Shown here piece after piece: positions 10,118 through 19,634 of a stretch of 64,000 nt of DNA. Numbering within the stretch: position 1 is the stretch's first letter; each line of letters starts with the position of its first letter. The DNA comes from Paracoccaceae bacterium (lineage in GTDB: Bacteria > Pseudomonadota > Alphaproteobacteria > Rhodobacterales > Rhodobacteraceae): positions 1 to 64,000 of the forward strand of contig JACVZW010000009.1 in the NCBI GenBank assembly GCA_014654775.1, written 5' to 3'. The notes under the pieces are model-generated. The model was given only the letters and a program-made list of their open reading frames with translations. It ran no database searches and was not told the origin of the DNA. The translations under genes were made by a program, and so were the position numbers.

Positions 10118-10132
10118 TTAGCGATTGGTTAA
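10118..10132. promoter_or_regulatory. Possible CtrA-like box (TTAG-N7-TTAA)
   Basis: A one-mismatch version of the alphaproteobacterial CtrA box TTAA-N7-TTAA lies 20 bases upstream of the single-domain receiver gene. It sits in the 250-base gap 10099-10348, in which nothing else was recognised. A single such match in an A/T-rich patch may be chance. Confidence 0.2.
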
Positions 10133-10348
10133 AACAATGTGGCAAGAAAACGGCGAGGACGCATCTTCCATATTGGCCTGAGGACAGAACTTTGCGAGAG
10201 GCGCCATCACAAGGTATCTGCCGCCCTACGCGAAAGCGTAGTGAGTCGGAGGATGGTTTCCCGATTTTTCAACCTGCAGCATCAAGCTGGATGGTTATCC
10301 CGTGGTCGTGTCTGAAGCGACAATGCCCGATCCGAGGGATGGACAGGG

Positions 10349-11509
10349 TCAGACCCGTTCGATTGCGACAGCGATTCCCTGCCCGCCGCCGATGCACATG
10401 GTCAGAAGCGCCGTGCCCTGCCCCGTCCGTTCCAGCGCGTGCAGCGCCTTGACGGCAAGGATGGCCCCGGTAGCACCTACCGGATGGCCCAGCGCGATGG
10501 CCCCGCCCGACGGGTTCACCTTCGCCGGATCGAGGTTCAGGGCGCGAGACACGGCGAGGGCTTGGGCAGCGAAGGCCTCGTTGCTTTCGACAAGGTCGAA
10601 ATCCTGCGGGCGCATACCAAGTTTGGCGCAGAGGGCTTGTGTGGCGGGGATTGGGCCAAGACCCATGACGCGCGGGTCCACCCCGGCGATGGCGTAGCCC
10701 ATGATGCGGGCGCGGGCGCCGTCGCGCCTTCCCCTGCACAGGATCAGGGCGGCAGCGCCGTCATTGATCCCGGAGGCATTGCCCGCCGTCACGGTGCCGT
10801 CCTTCTGGAAGACGGGTTTCAGGGCGGCGAGCGCCTCGGCCGACGTGGCCTTGGGGTGTTCGTCGCGGTCGAAGCTGGTGGGGCCCTTGCGGGAGGCGAT
10901 CTCGACCGGGGTGATCTCGGCGGTGAAGTGGCCTTGCGTGAGGGCGCTGGCGGCGCGGGTCTGGCTTTCCAGTGCGAAGGCGTCCTGATCGGCACGACTG
11001 ATGCCGTGGGCGGCAGCGACGTTTTCCGCCGTCACGCCCATATGGCCCGTTCCGAAGGGGCAGGTGAGCGCGCCGGTCATCATGTCGATGGCGCGGGTGT
11101 CGCCCATCTTGGTGCCGAAGCGGGCGGCAGGCAGCGTGTGGGGCGAGCGGGACATGCATTCCGCCCCGCCGACCAGCGCCATCTCGGCATCACCCAGCAT
11201 CAACGCCTGCGCGCCCGACACGAGGGCCTGCAGCCCCGAACCGCAGAGGCGGTTGACGTTCATGGCGGGGGTGCTTTCGGGCACGCCTGCCTGCATGGCG
11301 GCGACGCGCGAGAGATACATGTCGCGCGGTTCGGTGTTGATGACATGTCCGAAGACGGTGGTGCCGATCGCGGCGGGATCGACGCCAGCGCGGGCGATAG
11401 CCGCCTTCGCGGCGGTCGCGGCGAGGTCAATGGGGGCCATGCCGGCGAGCGAGCCGCCGAAGGTGCCGATGGCCGTGCGCGCACCGGAAAGGATGTGGAT
11501 GTCGGTCAT
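10349..11509 (-). CDS. bktB: Acetyl-CoA C-acyltransferase (beta-ketothiolase, BktB-like)
   Basis: 386 residues, a full-length thiolase II. The nucleophile Cys is in [12 protein letters not shown] (near residue 88), the catalytic His in [11 protein letters not shown] (near 345) and the second Cys in TMCIGGGQG (near 375). The phrase [19 protein letters not shown] resembles Ralstonia BktB more than PhaA. It catalyses thiolytic cleavage or Claisen condensation of acyl-CoAs, as in fatty acid oxidation or supply of polyhydroxyalkanoate precursors. GGGGGCGAAC precedes the ATG. It stands alone with no phaB or fad partner next to it, so the physiological substrate is not settled. Confidence 0.9.
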   Translation of the reverse strand: MTDIHILSGARTAIGTFGGSLAGMAPIDLAATAAKAAIARAGVDPAAIGTTVFGHVINTEPRDMYLSRVAAMQAGVPESTPAMNVNRLCGSGLQALVSGAQALMLGDAEMALVGGAECMSRSPHTLPAARFGTKMGDTRAIDMMTGALTCPFGTGHMGVTAENVAAAHGISRADQDAFALESQTRAASALTQGHFTAEITPVEIASRKGPTSFDRDEHPKATSAEALAALKPVFQKDGTVTAGNASGINDGAAALILCRGRRDGARARIMGYAIAGVDPRVMGLGPIPATQALCAKLGMRPQDFDLVESNEAFAAQALAVSRALNLDPAKVNPSGGAIALGHPVGATGAILAVKALHALERTGQGTALLTMCIGGGQGIAVAIERV

Positions 11510-11649
11510 GTTCGCCCCCTGCCCTGTTCAAGCCAAAGGATGCCATCTCTGGCCCGTTCGTCCAGCCGTGACGTGACGTTGCGACGAGCGGTTGACAGGG
11601 ACGGACGGGCGGGGGACACCCGACGTCGGGCTTTATCTGTGAGTATGCA

Positions 11650-12765
11650 TTGACCTCCCTTCTTCGCACCCATGCCGCGCTGCTGTTCGCGGGGATATTC
11701 ACCTTCGCGTTGATGGGGGCCGGGCAGTCGCTCTATGGGCCCGCGCTGCCCGCCTTCGCGCGGGAGTTCGGGCTGAGCGTGGCGCAGGCCGGGTGGCTGA
11801 TTTCGGCGCTGTGGATCGGATCGGCGGCGGGCGTGGCGCTGATGTTCTTCCGCGGGCGGCATGTCACGCCGCGCCATGCGCTTGCGGTCATGGTGATCGG
11901 ATCGGCCATCATCGCAAGCGGGATCGGCTGGTGGCCGACGCTGGCCGGATCGGTGATCTTCGGCATGGGCTATGGGATTTCCACGGTGGTCTTCAATCCG
12001 CGCGTGCTGGTGGCCTTTGGGGCCAAGGGCCCGTCGATGGTGAGCCTTCTGAACGCGATGTTCGCGGTGGGGGCGATCGTGGCGCCGCTGGCCTTTGTCG
12101 CCATCGGATCGAACCCGCATCTGGCCTTTGCCGCGGTGTCGGTGATTGCTGCGGTGATCTGGCTGGCGGCTGGCACATCGGGGCGGGATGAGGAACGCCC
12201 GAGTGGCGTGGTGTCGAAGCCCTATCGGTTCCGCGCGGGGCTGCTGTGTTTCGGCGTGGTCTGCATCGGCGTGGAGGCCTGCCTGATCGGGCTGGGCCCC
12301 ACCGCGCTGATTGCCACGGGGGCGAGCGAGGAGACGGCAGCGCGGGCGCTTTCGGGGTTCTTCGTGGCCTTCCTGATCGCGCGGACGGCGCTGGTCTTTG
12401 TCGCCCATCTGGTGCCGCCCTTCGCCATCTATGCCGGGGCGATGACGGGTGCGGCGGCCTGCGCCATCGGGGCGGTGCTGTTTCCGGCAGTGCCCTTTTT
12501 CATCGCGATGGGGGCCTTTGCGGGGCTGTTCTTCCCCGGCTTCTTCGTGACTGCCTCACGGGTGATGGGGGATGATCCGCGCGTGACGCCCACGATCATC
12601 GCTGCAGGGTTGGTGGGGGGGATATCCTCGCCCGTGATCCTTGGCCTGCTGGTGGAGGGGATGGGGGAGCGCGGGTTCTTCCAGATCATCGCCGGGCTGA
12701 CGGTGGTGACGGCACTGGTGGCGCTGGTGCTGCTGCGGCGGGTGAGTGCCGAGGCGAAGGGCTGA
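11650..12765 (+). CDS. MFS transporter
   Basis: 371 residues, nearly all hydrophobic, with about 11-12 predicted membrane segments and a short cytoplasmic loop in the middle (about 178-195, GRDEERPSGVVSKPYRFRAG). The segment between helices 2 and 3 (FFRGRHVTPRHALAV) occupies the position of the MFS loop motif. The substrate cannot be inferred. The start is uncertain: TTG at 11650 has only a weak ribosome site, and the ATG just upstream at 11645 is closed at once by a stop. Divergent from the thiolase gene. Confidence 0.8.
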   Translation: MTSLLRTHAALLFAGIFTFALMGAGQSLYGPALPAFAREFGLSVAQAGWLISALWIGSAAGVALMFFRGRHVTPRHALAVMVIGSAIIASGIGWWPTLAGSVIFGMGYGISTVVFNPRVLVAFGAKGPSMVSLLNAMFAVGAIVAPLAFVAIGSNPHLAFAAVSVIAAVIWLAAGTSGRDEERPSGVVSKPYRFRAGLLCFGVVCIGVEACLIGLGPTALIATGASEETAARALSGFFVAFLIARTALVFVAHLVPPFAIYAGAMTGAAACAIGAVLFPAVPFFIAMGAFAGLFFPGFFVTASRVMGDDPRVTPTIIAAGLVGGISSPVILGLLVEGMGERGFFQIIAGLTVVTALVALVLLRRVSAEAKG

Positions 12766-12814
12766 AAGGCAGGGCCCCCCTCGCCATTTCCGGCGCGCGG
12801 ATTAGGTCAGGGGC

Positions 12815-13021
12815 ATGAGCAAGTATGGACCCACACGCGGCGAACATCTGTTCCGCCTTGTCTTTTCGATCTTCGGGCTGGGCTGCATCGGCGTTCTCTT
12901 CGCCGTGCGGGGTGTGCCCAATGGGCCGGGGCTGGTGGAGGTGGTGGGGATCGCGGGCGTGTTCTTTGCCGGGACGGCTGTGCTCTCGGCGCGCGCGCTG
13001 CTGAAGCGCGATCAGGGCTGA
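12815..13021 (+). CDS. Small membrane protein, function unknown
   Basis: 68 residues with two hydrophobic stretches (about 13-30 and 40-60) and a basic C-terminal end (ALLKRDQG). It follows the MFS gene by 49 bases on the same strand and overlaps the 3' end of the metallophosphatase gene by 10 bases tail to tail. No family was recognised. Confidence 0.6.
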   Translation: MSKYGPTRGEHLFRLVFSIFGLGCIGVLFAVRGVPNGPGLVEVVGIAGVFFAGTAVLSARALLKRDQG

Positions 13022-13746
13022 AGCGGTTCGCGGCCCCAGTCGGTGAGCAGCCATGCGTCGCGGCCTTCGATCACCACGGCGGTGAGCGGGCCGCCATAGG
13101 CGGCGGAACTGTCGATGTTCAGACGGTTGCCGTAATGGGTGGGCCGGTCCAGCGCGGTATGGCCGTGCACGACGAGAAAGCCGTGGTCGCGCGGATCGTC
13201 AAGAAAGCCGCCACGTATCCAGACAAGATCGGTTTCGGTCTGCGCCGCCAGAGGGATGCCCGGGCGGATGCCCGCATGGACGAAGACCGCCTCGCCCCGT
13301 TGGTGCCAGGTGGGGCGGGAGTCGAGAAAGGCGCGATGGAAGTCGGGGATGGCTGCCACCGCCTCGGCATGGACCGGGGCGAGGGGACGGTCGGCGGCGT
13401 TCCGGATGCCGTAAGAGGTGAGCGTGGCCGCCCCCCCGATGCGGGGATGCAGCCATGACAGTTCGGGGCGCAGGCCCTCTTCTGGTTCGAAGGGGTCGCG
13501 CAGGAAGCGGACGAGCATGCGGTCGTGGTTGCCCTTGAGGGTGATCCAGTTCTCACCCCGCGCTGTGCCGCGGGCGAGGTGATCGACCACACCACGGCAA
13601 TCCGGGCCGCGATCCACGTAATCGCCGAGGTGGATGACCGGAGCCTCCGTGTCGCCCGTATGGCGGCGGTCTTCGGCGATCAGGTCATGGGCATGGAGGA
13701 GCAGGTCGAGGTGGCCGTGGATGTCACCTATGGCGTAGCTGCGCAT
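13012..13746 (-). CDS. Metallophosphoesterase (PPP-type protein or ApaH-like phosphatase)
   Basis: 244 residues from the ATG preceded by AGGAACG; a TTG 21 bases further upstream is less likely. It carries the calcineurin-like metal-binding motifs in order: GDIHGH (near residue 7), GDYVDRG (near 40), GNHDRM (near 71), the later VHAGIRPG (near 160) and VVHGHT (near 190). These ligands build a di-metal centre for phosphoester hydrolysis. Length and motif spacing fit bacterial serine/threonine phosphatase-like enzymes; substrate unknown. Confidence 0.88.
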   Translation of the reverse strand: MRSYAIGDIHGHLDLLLHAHDLIAEDRRHTGDTEAPVIHLGDYVDRGPDCRGVVDHLARGTARGENWITLKGNHDRMLVRFLRDPFEPEEGLRPELSWLHPRIGGAATLTSYGIRNAADRPLAPVHAEAVAAIPDFHRAFLDSRPTWHQRGEAVFVHAGIRPGIPLAAQTETDLVWIRGGFLDDPRDHGFLVVHGHTALDRPTHYGNRLNIDSSAAYGGPLTAVVIEGRDAWLLTDWGREPLQP

Positions 13747-13774
13747 CGTTCCTGTCCATCGGTTCAAGTGGAGA

Positions 13775-13895
13775 GCACCGGGGGTTTCACACCCCGGTGC
13801 CGAAGGTTCTTGGACCGATGGCGAACCATCGGCACCCCCCGTGGGATATTTTTGGACAGAAAATGATGCAAGTTCTTGCGTGGCATTTTCTGTCC
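13775..13895. repeat. Cluster of three inverted repeats between the phosphatase gene and serA
   Basis: Three hairpins follow each other. Arms GCACCGGGG/CCCCGGTGC lie at 13775-13783 and 13792-13800. Arms CCGATGG/CCATCGG lie at 13815-13821 and 13826-13832 with a CGAA loop. 12-base arms GGACAGAAAATG/CATTTTCTGTCC lie at 13854-13865 and 13884-13895, with a second GCAAG/CTTGC stem nested inside. The third lies just downstream of the serA stop and may terminate it, but no clear T-tract follows on either strand. Confidence 0.7.
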
Positions 13896-13902
13896 ATCGG
13901 GG

Positions 13903-15498
13903 TCAGGTCACGTCGAATTCCAGCGGCTTCACCTGCTGGAACATGCCGGTGGATTCGAGCGTCTGCACCACCTTAGGATCGATCGGCTGGTCGAGGTAGA
14001 GGATGGCGATCGCGTCCTGCCCCACGCCGGAACGGCCAAGGGTGAAGTTCGCGATGTTGACGTTGTTCTTGCCCATGGTCATGCCGAGAAGGCCGATGAT
14101 GCCCGGCACGTCTTCGTTGGTGGTGTAGAGCATGTGGCGGCCGATCTCGGCGTCGATGTTGATGCCCTTGATCTGGATGAAGCGCGGTTTGCCGTCGCTG
14201 AAGCAGGTACCTGCGACCGACCGTTCGCGTTTGTCCGTGACCATCGTGACCTTGATGTAGGCGTCGAAGACCCCGGTTTTCTCTTGCCGGGTGGTGGAGA
14301 TCTGGATGCCGCGCTCCTTGGCCACCACGGGGGCGGAAACAAGGTTGACGTCGGGGTTGTGCGCCTTGAGCACGCCCGCGATGACCGACTGGTTCAGCGC
14401 GGCGAGGTTCATTTCGGCCACGGCGCCATCGTAGAGGATGTTGATCGCCTTGATCGGTTCATCCGTCATCTGGCCGATGAAGGCGCCAAGGTGCAGGGCG
14501 AGCTTGACCCATGGGCCCATGACGGCGGCCTCTTCTGCCGTGACGTTGGGCATGTTGAGCGCGTTCTGCACCGCGCCTGTCAGCAGGTAGTCCGACATCT
14601 GTTCGGCCACTTGAAGGGCGACGTTTTCCTGCGCCTCGGTCGTGGCGGCGCCGAGGTGGGGGGTGCAGACAACGTTGGGGTGGTTGAAGAGAACGTTCTC
14701 GTTGGCGGGTTCCACTTCGAACACATCGAGCGCGGCGGCGGCGACATGGCCGGTATCCAGCGCGTCTTTCAGCGCAGCCTCGTCGATCAACCCGCCACGG
14801 GCGCAGTTGATGATGCGGACGCCCTTCTTGGTTTTCGCGAGGTTCTCGCGCGACAGGATGTTGCGGGTCTTGTCCGTCAGCGGAACGTGCAGGGTGATGA
14901 AATCGGCCCGGGCGAGCAGGTCGTCGAGGTCGACCTTGGTGACGCCGAGTTGCTTGGCGCGTTCTTCGGACAGGAAAGGGTCATAGGCCACGACTTTCAT
15001 CTTCAGGCCGACGGCGCGGTCGCAGACGATGCCGCCGATATTGCCCGCACCAATCACGCCGAGGGTCTTGTTGAAAAGCTCCACCCCCATGAATTTCGAC
15101 TTCTCCCATTTTCCCGCATGGGTGGAGGCGTTCGCCTCGGGGATCTGGCGGGCGATGGAGAACATCATGGCGATGGCGTGTTCGGCGGTGGTGATGGAAT
15201 TGCCGAAGGGCGTGTTCATCACGATGACGCCCTTCTTGGAGGCGGCCGGGATATCGACATTGTCCACCCCGATGCCGGCGCGGCCGACGACCTTGAGGTT
15301 GGCGGCCTGTTCGAGGAGTTTCTCGGTGACCTTGGTGGCCGAGCGGATGGCGAGGCCGTCATACTGGCCGATCAGTTCGGCCAGCTTTTCCTTGTCCTTG
15401 CCGAGTTTCGGCATGTAGTCCACCTCGACCCCGCGGTCGCGGAAGATCTGGACGGCGGTTTCGGAGAGTTCGTCGGAAACGAGAACACGGGGGGCCAT
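13903..15498 (-). CDS. serA: D-3-phosphoglycerate dehydrogenase
   Basis: 531 residues, the long type with three parts. The catalytic/NAD-binding core (1-310) has the Rossmann motif GVIGAGNIGG and the catalytic Arg, Glu and His in INCARGGLIDE, LDVFEVEP and PHLGAAT. An intervening ASB domain (about 320-450) follows, then a C-terminal ACT regulatory domain (about 455-531, MLYTTNEDVPGIIGLLGM). It oxidises 3-phosphoglycerate to 3-phosphohydroxypyruvate, the first step of serine synthesis, and the ACT domain suggests serine control. GAGGAGCCCCAA precedes the ATG. It lies 63 bases downstream of serC on the same strand. Confidence 0.97.
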   Translation of the reverse strand: MAPRVLVSDELSETAVQIFRDRGVEVDYMPKLGKDKEKLAELIGQYDGLAIRSATKVTEKLLEQAANLKVVGRAGIGVDNVDIPAASKKGVIVMNTPFGNSITTAEHAIAMMFSIARQIPEANASTHAGKWEKSKFMGVELFNKTLGVIGAGNIGGIVCDRAVGLKMKVVAYDPFLSEERAKQLGVTKVDLDDLLARADFITLHVPLTDKTRNILSRENLAKTKKGVRIINCARGGLIDEAALKDALDTGHVAAAALDVFEVEPANENVLFNHPNVVCTPHLGAATTEAQENVALQVAEQMSDYLLTGAVQNALNMPNVTAEEAAVMGPWVKLALHLGAFIGQMTDEPIKAINILYDGAVAEMNLAALNQSVIAGVLKAHNPDVNLVSAPVVAKERGIQISTTRQEKTGVFDAYIKVTMVTDKRERSVAGTCFSDGKPRFIQIKGINIDAEIGRHMLYTTNEDVPGIIGLLGMTMGKNNVNIANFTLGRSGVGQDAIAILYLDQPIDPKVVQTLESTGMFQQVKPLEFDVT

Positions 15499-15561
15499 TT
15501 GGGGCTCCTCTATATCAAGGGAATGGATGGGTAGGATGGGCAGTATTGCCCATCCTACGGA

Positions 15562-16719
15562 TCAGGCGGCCTGCGCTGCCGCTGCGATCTCGGCCTCAAA
15601 GGCGTGGGCGATCCACGGCATCAGGGCGGCGACATCGGCGGTTTCGACCGTCGATCCGCACCAGATGCGCAGGCCCGGAGGGGCGTCACGATAGGCGCCC
15701 ACGTCATAGGCCACGCCCGCCTTTTCCAGCCGCTTGGCCACGGCCTTTGCAAAGGCTGCGCCGTCGGTAATGCGGGGATCAGTGAATTTCAGGCAGACAG
15801 AGGTGGTGGAGGCCGTCGCGGGGTCTTCCGCGAGGTTGGCGATCCACGGATTGGCGGCGCAGAAATCCCAGACGGTGCGGGCGTTCGCCTCGGCACGGGC
15901 GATCAGGCCCTTCAGCCCGCCCACGGATTTCGCCCATTTCAGCGCGACGAGGTAGTCTTCCACCGCCAGCATGGAGGGGGTGTTGATCGTCTCGCCCACG
16001 AAGATACCGTCGATCAGTTTGCCCTTCGAGGTGAGGCGGAAGATTTTGGGAAGGGGCCAAGCGGGGGTGTAGGTTTCCAGCCGCTCCACCGCGCGGGGGG
16101 AGAGGATGAGCATGCCATGCGCGCCTTCGCCGCCCAGCACCTTTTGCCAAGAGAAGGTGGTGACGTCGAGCTTGTCCCAAGGCAGGTCCATCGCGAAGGC
16201 CGCCGAGGTGGCGTCGCAGATGGTAAGCCCCTGGCGCGTCGCGGGAATCGCGTCAGCATTCGGAAGGCGGACGCCGGAGGTGGTGCCGTTCCATGTAAAG
16301 ACCACGTCCGCGTCGAAATCGACGGTGGAAAGATCGACGATCTGGCCGTAAGGGGCCTTTTTCACGACTGCATCCAGCTTGAGCTGTTTCACCGCATCGG
16401 TAACCCAGCCTTCGCCGAAGCTTTCCCAAGCCAGCATTTCGACAGGGCGGGCGCCGAGCATCGTCCACATCGCCATTTCTACGGCGCCCGTATCGGAGCC
16501 GGGGACGATGCCGATGCGGTAATCGGCAGGGACGTTCAGGATTTCACGGGTGAGATCAATGGCTTCCTGCAGTTTCGCCTTGCCCACCGCAGCGCGGTGC
16601 GAGCGGCCCAAGGGCGCGTCGGCAAGGTGGTTCAGGGTGAAGCCGGGGATTTTGGCGCAGGGGCCAGAGGAGAAGCGCGGATTGGCCGGGCGCTTGGCCG
16701 GCGGGGTCAGGTCTGTCAT
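15562..16719 (-). CDS. serC: Phosphoserine aminotransferase
   Basis: 385 residues. It begins [20 protein letters not shown] after a good ribosome site (GGAAGG); the open frame continues upstream but lacks any such site and would add meaningless sequence. The PLP-binding Lys is in [16 protein letters not shown], and [13 protein letters not shown] and [10 protein letters not shown] match the class V aminotransferase fold of alphaproteobacterial SerC. It converts 3-phosphohydroxypyruvate and glutamate to phosphoserine. Cotranscription with serA is likely, and serB is divergent 151 bases away, so the whole pathway is in one place. Confidence 0.96.
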   Translation of the reverse strand: MTDLTPPAKRPANPRFSSGPCAKIPGFTLNHLADAPLGRSHRAAVGKAKLQEAIDLTREILNVPADYRIGIVPGSDTGAVEMAMWTMLGARPVEMLAWESFGEGWVTDAVKQLKLDAVVKKAPYGQIVDLSTVDFDADVVFTWNGTTSGVRLPNADAIPATRQGLTICDATSAAFAMDLPWDKLDVTTFSWQKVLGGEGAHGMLILSPRAVERLETYTPAWPLPKIFRLTSKGKLIDGIFVGETINTPSMLAVEDYLVALKWAKSVGGLKGLIARAEANARTVWDFCAANPWIANLAEDPATASTTSVCLKFTDPRITDGAAFAKAVAKRLEKAGVAYDVGAYRDAPPGLRIWCGSTVETADVAALMPWIAHAFEAEIAAAAQAA

Positions 16720-16870
16720 GGTAGCCTTCCAGCTAAAAGCCCTTCGTTGGGGAAGGGTGTCCCGCCGCCGGGGATAGCGGCAGGCCCGGGCTGGCACAAG
16801 CGGGAAAACTGCCCTAAAGCGGCGGAACGTCGTGCGAAAGCGACGCATCTGTTCACTATCGGAAACCTTC

Positions 16871-17743
16871 ATGCTCATTGCGACCCTGCTGACCGATCCG
16901 CAAAGCCCGATCCTTGAACGCGCCACGGTGGAGGCGGTGCGCAATGCCTGGGGCGGCGGGGATGCAGTCTGGCTGGAGCCGGGGGTGGCGGCGGAATTTC
17001 CGCTGGAATCCATGCCCTTGAACCGCTGGGAGGTGTGGGCGGGCCTGCAATCCCTGCGCGTCGATCTGGTGGTGCAGGCGGCCGAGGGGCGCAGGAAGCG
17101 GGTGCTGCTGGCCGACATGGATTCGACCATGATTCAGCAGGAATGCATCGACGAACTGGCGGATGAGGCCGGGGTCGGGGCGCGGGTGGCAGAGATCACG
17201 AAGGCCGCGATGAATGGGGAGCTGGATTTCGAGGGAGCCTTGCGGGAACGGGTGGGACTGCTGAAGGGGCTGCCCGTGGCGGTGATCGACCGGGTGATCC
17301 GCGACCGCATCACGCTGATGCCGGGGGGGCCTGCTCTGGTGGCGACGATGAAGGCGGACGGGGCCTATGCGGCGCTTGTATCGGGGGGCTTCACGGCCTT
17401 TACCGCGCGGATCGCAGGGATGCTGGGCTTTGACGAAAACCGGGCCAACACGTTGAATTCGAACGGTGATCTTCTGGACGGGACAGTGGCGGAGCCGATC
17501 CTTGGGCGGCAGGCGAAGGTCGATGCGCTGGTAGACATTACCAAAAGGTTAAACCTGTCGGAAGGCGAGGTCATGGCCGTGGGGGATGGGGCGAATGATC
17601 TGGGCATGCTGAAGCGCGCGGGGGCGGGCGTGGCGCTGCATGCCAAACCTGTGGTGGCGGCGGAATGCGACATCCGGATCAACCACGGCGATCTGACGGC
17701 GTTGCTGTTCATCCAAGGCTATCGGCGGGAGGAGTTTCGGTGA
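16871..17743 (+). CDS. serB: Phosphoserine phosphatase
   Basis: 290 residues from ATG ([12 protein letters not shown]). An N-terminal ACT-like region of about 75 residues precedes a HAD phosphatase domain with all motifs: [16 protein letters not shown] (nucleophile Asp near residue 83), VSGGFTAF (motif II), Lys in GRQAKVDAL and the metal-binding [10 protein letters not shown] (motif IV). It hydrolyses phosphoserine to serine, the last step of the pathway begun by the adjacent serA and serC. The intergenic stretch shared with serC (16720-16870) probably holds both promoters; no operator was recognised. Confidence 0.96.
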   Translation: MLIATLLTDPQSPILERATVEAVRNAWGGGDAVWLEPGVAAEFPLESMPLNRWEVWAGLQSLRVDLVVQAAEGRRKRVLLADMDSTMIQQECIDELADEAGVGARVAEITKAAMNGELDFEGALRERVGLLKGLPVAVIDRVIRDRITLMPGGPALVATMKADGAYAALVSGGFTAFTARIAGMLGFDENRANTLNSNGDLLDGTVAEPILGRQAKVDALVDITKRLNLSEGEVMAVGDGANDLGMLKRAGAGVALHAKPVVAAECDIRINHGDLTALLFIQGYRREEFR

Positions 17744-17948
17744 TGGGCCGAGGGATGGCGCCGGGGACGGCCCTGCCCCGGACCTGACGCAGGATACCTG
17801 CCGCGCTTGGGCGCAGGGACAGAGCGGGAAGGCCCGGGACAGGCCCGCAGCGGGTTGTTCTTGATCCATGCGAGTTGACTGCCTGCATTTGCCCATCGCG
17901 GCAGGATGGGCCTGTAGGGAAAACGGCAGGTTAACGCCCCGTCCGCGA

Positions 17949-18635
17949 TCAATTGGCCGGAGCGTCGGGGGTGAGGAAACCTGCCGCCTCCATCTCGGCC
18001 CGTGTGGGATACCACATGGTGCCCATGCCGAGCGAGACGACCTTGAGCGAGAAATCGGCGCTGACGCCATGGGCGAGGAAATGGGTGATCAGCTTGTTCG
18101 CGTCGCGCTGGCCTTCGTCGTAAACCCATTCGGCGAAAGCGAATTCGTCTTTCCAGCCGCTGTCTTCGCGCCAATCCTCGTAGTAGCTGCGCATGGAATC
18201 CACGCCCCAACTGGAGGGGTGCAGGCCGATCCGACCGCCCCGGTTCATGCGCCGTTCCGTGCCTGCGACGAAGAGGATGGTGCAGGCAGAGGCGCATTCT
18301 CCCTCGACCTCGGTTTTCAGGCCATAATCGGCGATGACGGCGGCCATTTCATAGGCGGCCTCGATATAGCCGCCCTTGGAGGTGAGGCGGATCGTGTCGA
18401 TCCGGTCGGTATGACGCGCGAGCAAGGCGCGGAGGGCATCGATGTCCTCATAGGCGATGTCGCCCAGCGTATCGGCCGGGCCGAGCCCGGATGACGGGTC
18501 GATCAGCGTGGCGTCGACGGGGAAATCGGTGTTGTAGATCAGGCGGTTGGCATCAAGCGTGAAGCGTGTGTCGGCCAGTGCCGGGGTGGCGGCGAGGAGC
18601 AGCAGGGCAAGCGTTGCGGGCAGGGTCACGGGCAT
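17949..18635 (-). CDS. ClpP-like periplasmic serine protease-fold protein
   Basis: 228 residues with a signal peptide (MPVTLPATLALLLLAATPALA). The body has the ClpP/crotonase pattern: LTSKGGYIEAAYEMAAVI, then VEGECASACTILFVAGTER in which SAC carries the candidate nucleophile Ser, then GGRIGLHPSSWG with a candidate His. Similar secreted proteins in Rhodobacterales are annotated as COG3904-type. The start at 18635 is chosen for the signal peptide; upstream in-frame sequence is not protein-like. Divergent from the TSUP permease. Substrate unknown. The 205-base gap to serB (17744-17948) holds nothing recognisable. Confidence 0.75.
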   Translation of the reverse strand: MPVTLPATLALLLLAATPALADTRFTLDANRLIYNTDFPVDATLIDPSSGLGPADTLGDIAYEDIDALRALLARHTDRIDTIRLTSKGGYIEAAYEMAAVIADYGLKTEVEGECASACTILFVAGTERRMNRGGRIGLHPSSWGVDSMRSYYEDWREDSGWKDEFAFAEWVYDEGQRDANKLITHFLAHGVSADFSLKVVSLGMGTMWYPTRAEMEAAGFLTPDAPAN

Positions 18636-18740
18636 CCTCGTGGCTGGGTCTGCGGGCAGGGTAGCGCGTGGCGGGCGGGGTGCAAAGGGCCTGCGGGGAC
18701 GGGGGTTTACTTCACGCGGGCGGCGGCGGATGAAGGCGGG

Positions 18741-19508
18741 ATGATCTTCGAGGTTGCCACCCATCTTGCGCTGTTCCTGATCCTTGCGGCCTTTCTGGCG
18801 GGGTTTGTGGATTCCATCGCGGGGGGCGGGGGGTTGATCACGGTTCCGGCGTTGTTGCTGGCCGGGGCGTCGCCCATCGAGGCCTTGGCGACGAACAAGC
18901 TGCAGGGCACCTTCGGGGCGGCGACGGCGACGGTCACTTATGCGCGGGCGGGGCATGTGCGGCTGCGCGAACAGCTTGGAATGGCTGTGATTTCCGGCAT
19001 CGGCGGGGGGTTGGGGGCGCTGGTGGCGCATCTGATTCCGGTGGAGGTGCTGCGGGTGGTGATGCCTGTGGTTCTGGTGGGGGTGGCGTTGTTTTTTGCG
19101 TTGAAGCCGGGGCTTTCAGATGCCGACCGGATGGAGCGGATGCGGCCCGGTGTCTTTGCCGTGACGGCGGTGCCTTTGGTCGCGGCCTATGACGGGTTCT
19201 TTGGGCCGGGGACAGGGTCGTTCTTCATGCTGGCCTTCGTGATGCTGGCGGGATACGGCGTCCTGAAGGCGACGGCGCATACCAAGCTGTTGAATTTCGC
19301 AAGCAATATCGGGAGCTTGGCGGTTTTCATCCCGTCGGGGGCGATGTGGTGGGCGGTGGGGTCTTGCATGGCGGCGGCGCAGGTACTGGGCGCGGCGCTG
19401 GGGGCAAGACTGGCGATGCGGGTGGGCGCGCGGCTGATCAAGCCGCTGCTGGTTGTGACCTCAACCGCGATGGCGGGGCGGTTGCTGTGGCAGGCGTTTG
19501 CCGGGTAG
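18741..19508 (+). CDS. TSUP family permease (TauE/SafE-like)
   Basis: 255 residues with about eight hydrophobic helices. The two TSUP repeats are visible, each with a conserved Gly-rich/NK phrase: GFVDSIAGGGGLITVPALLL with ATNKLQGTFG near the N-terminus, and YDGFFGPGTGSFFML with AHTKLLNFASNIGSL in the second half. The family exports or imports sulfite, sulfoacetate or other organic anions; the substrate here is unknown. The gene ends at the 52-base repeat at 19539. Confidence 0.9.
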   Translation: MIFEVATHLALFLILAAFLAGFVDSIAGGGGLITVPALLLAGASPIEALATNKLQGTFGAATATVTYARAGHVRLREQLGMAVISGIGGGLGALVAHLIPVEVLRVVMPVVLVGVALFFALKPGLSDADRMERMRPGVFAVTAVPLVAAYDGFFGPGTGSFFMLAFVMLAGYGVLKATAHTKLLNFASNIGSLAVFIPSGAMWWAVGSCMAAAQVLGAALGARLAMRVGARLIKPLLVVTSTAMAGRLLWQAFAG

Positions 19509-19538
19509 GTTTCGGCGGTTTTTCAGAGACTTGGCCGA

Positions 19539-19590
19539 TAACGGCTGTGCCCTGTTTTGTGCCGTATTCTGTGCAGCAAACTGTGGGCAC
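19539..19590. repeat. 52-bp dispersed repeat, copy 1 (hairpin-forming, convergent intergenic)
   Basis: This stretch matches 54651-54702 at 49 of 52 positions, both on the plus strand. The ends are inverted (GTGCCC at 19547-19552, GGGCAC at 19585-19590) and the inner part is partly self-complementary. Both copies lie between the 3' ends of convergent genes (here the TSUP permease and zapE), the usual place for terminators or REP-like elements. Confidence 0.85.
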
Positions 19591-19634
19591 GCAGCGAACG
19601 GTCATCGGGCCCCTGGCGCAACGGGTTTGCCCGG

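Noticed and set aside
10118..10132. CtrA regulation of the region
   Set aside because: Only one near-match to TTAA-N7-TTAA was noticed and none upstream of the flagellar operons, which instead have sigma-54 or sigma-28 elements. Kept only as a low-confidence site.
13876..15534. 552-codon open frame antisense to serA
   Set aside because: serA is unambiguous on the other strand; the antisense product is a Gly/Val/Asp/His-rich shadow.
16720..16870. A riboswitch or attenuator between serC and serB
   Set aside because: No leader peptide, conserved riboswitch core or convincing hairpin was recognised in the 151 bases.
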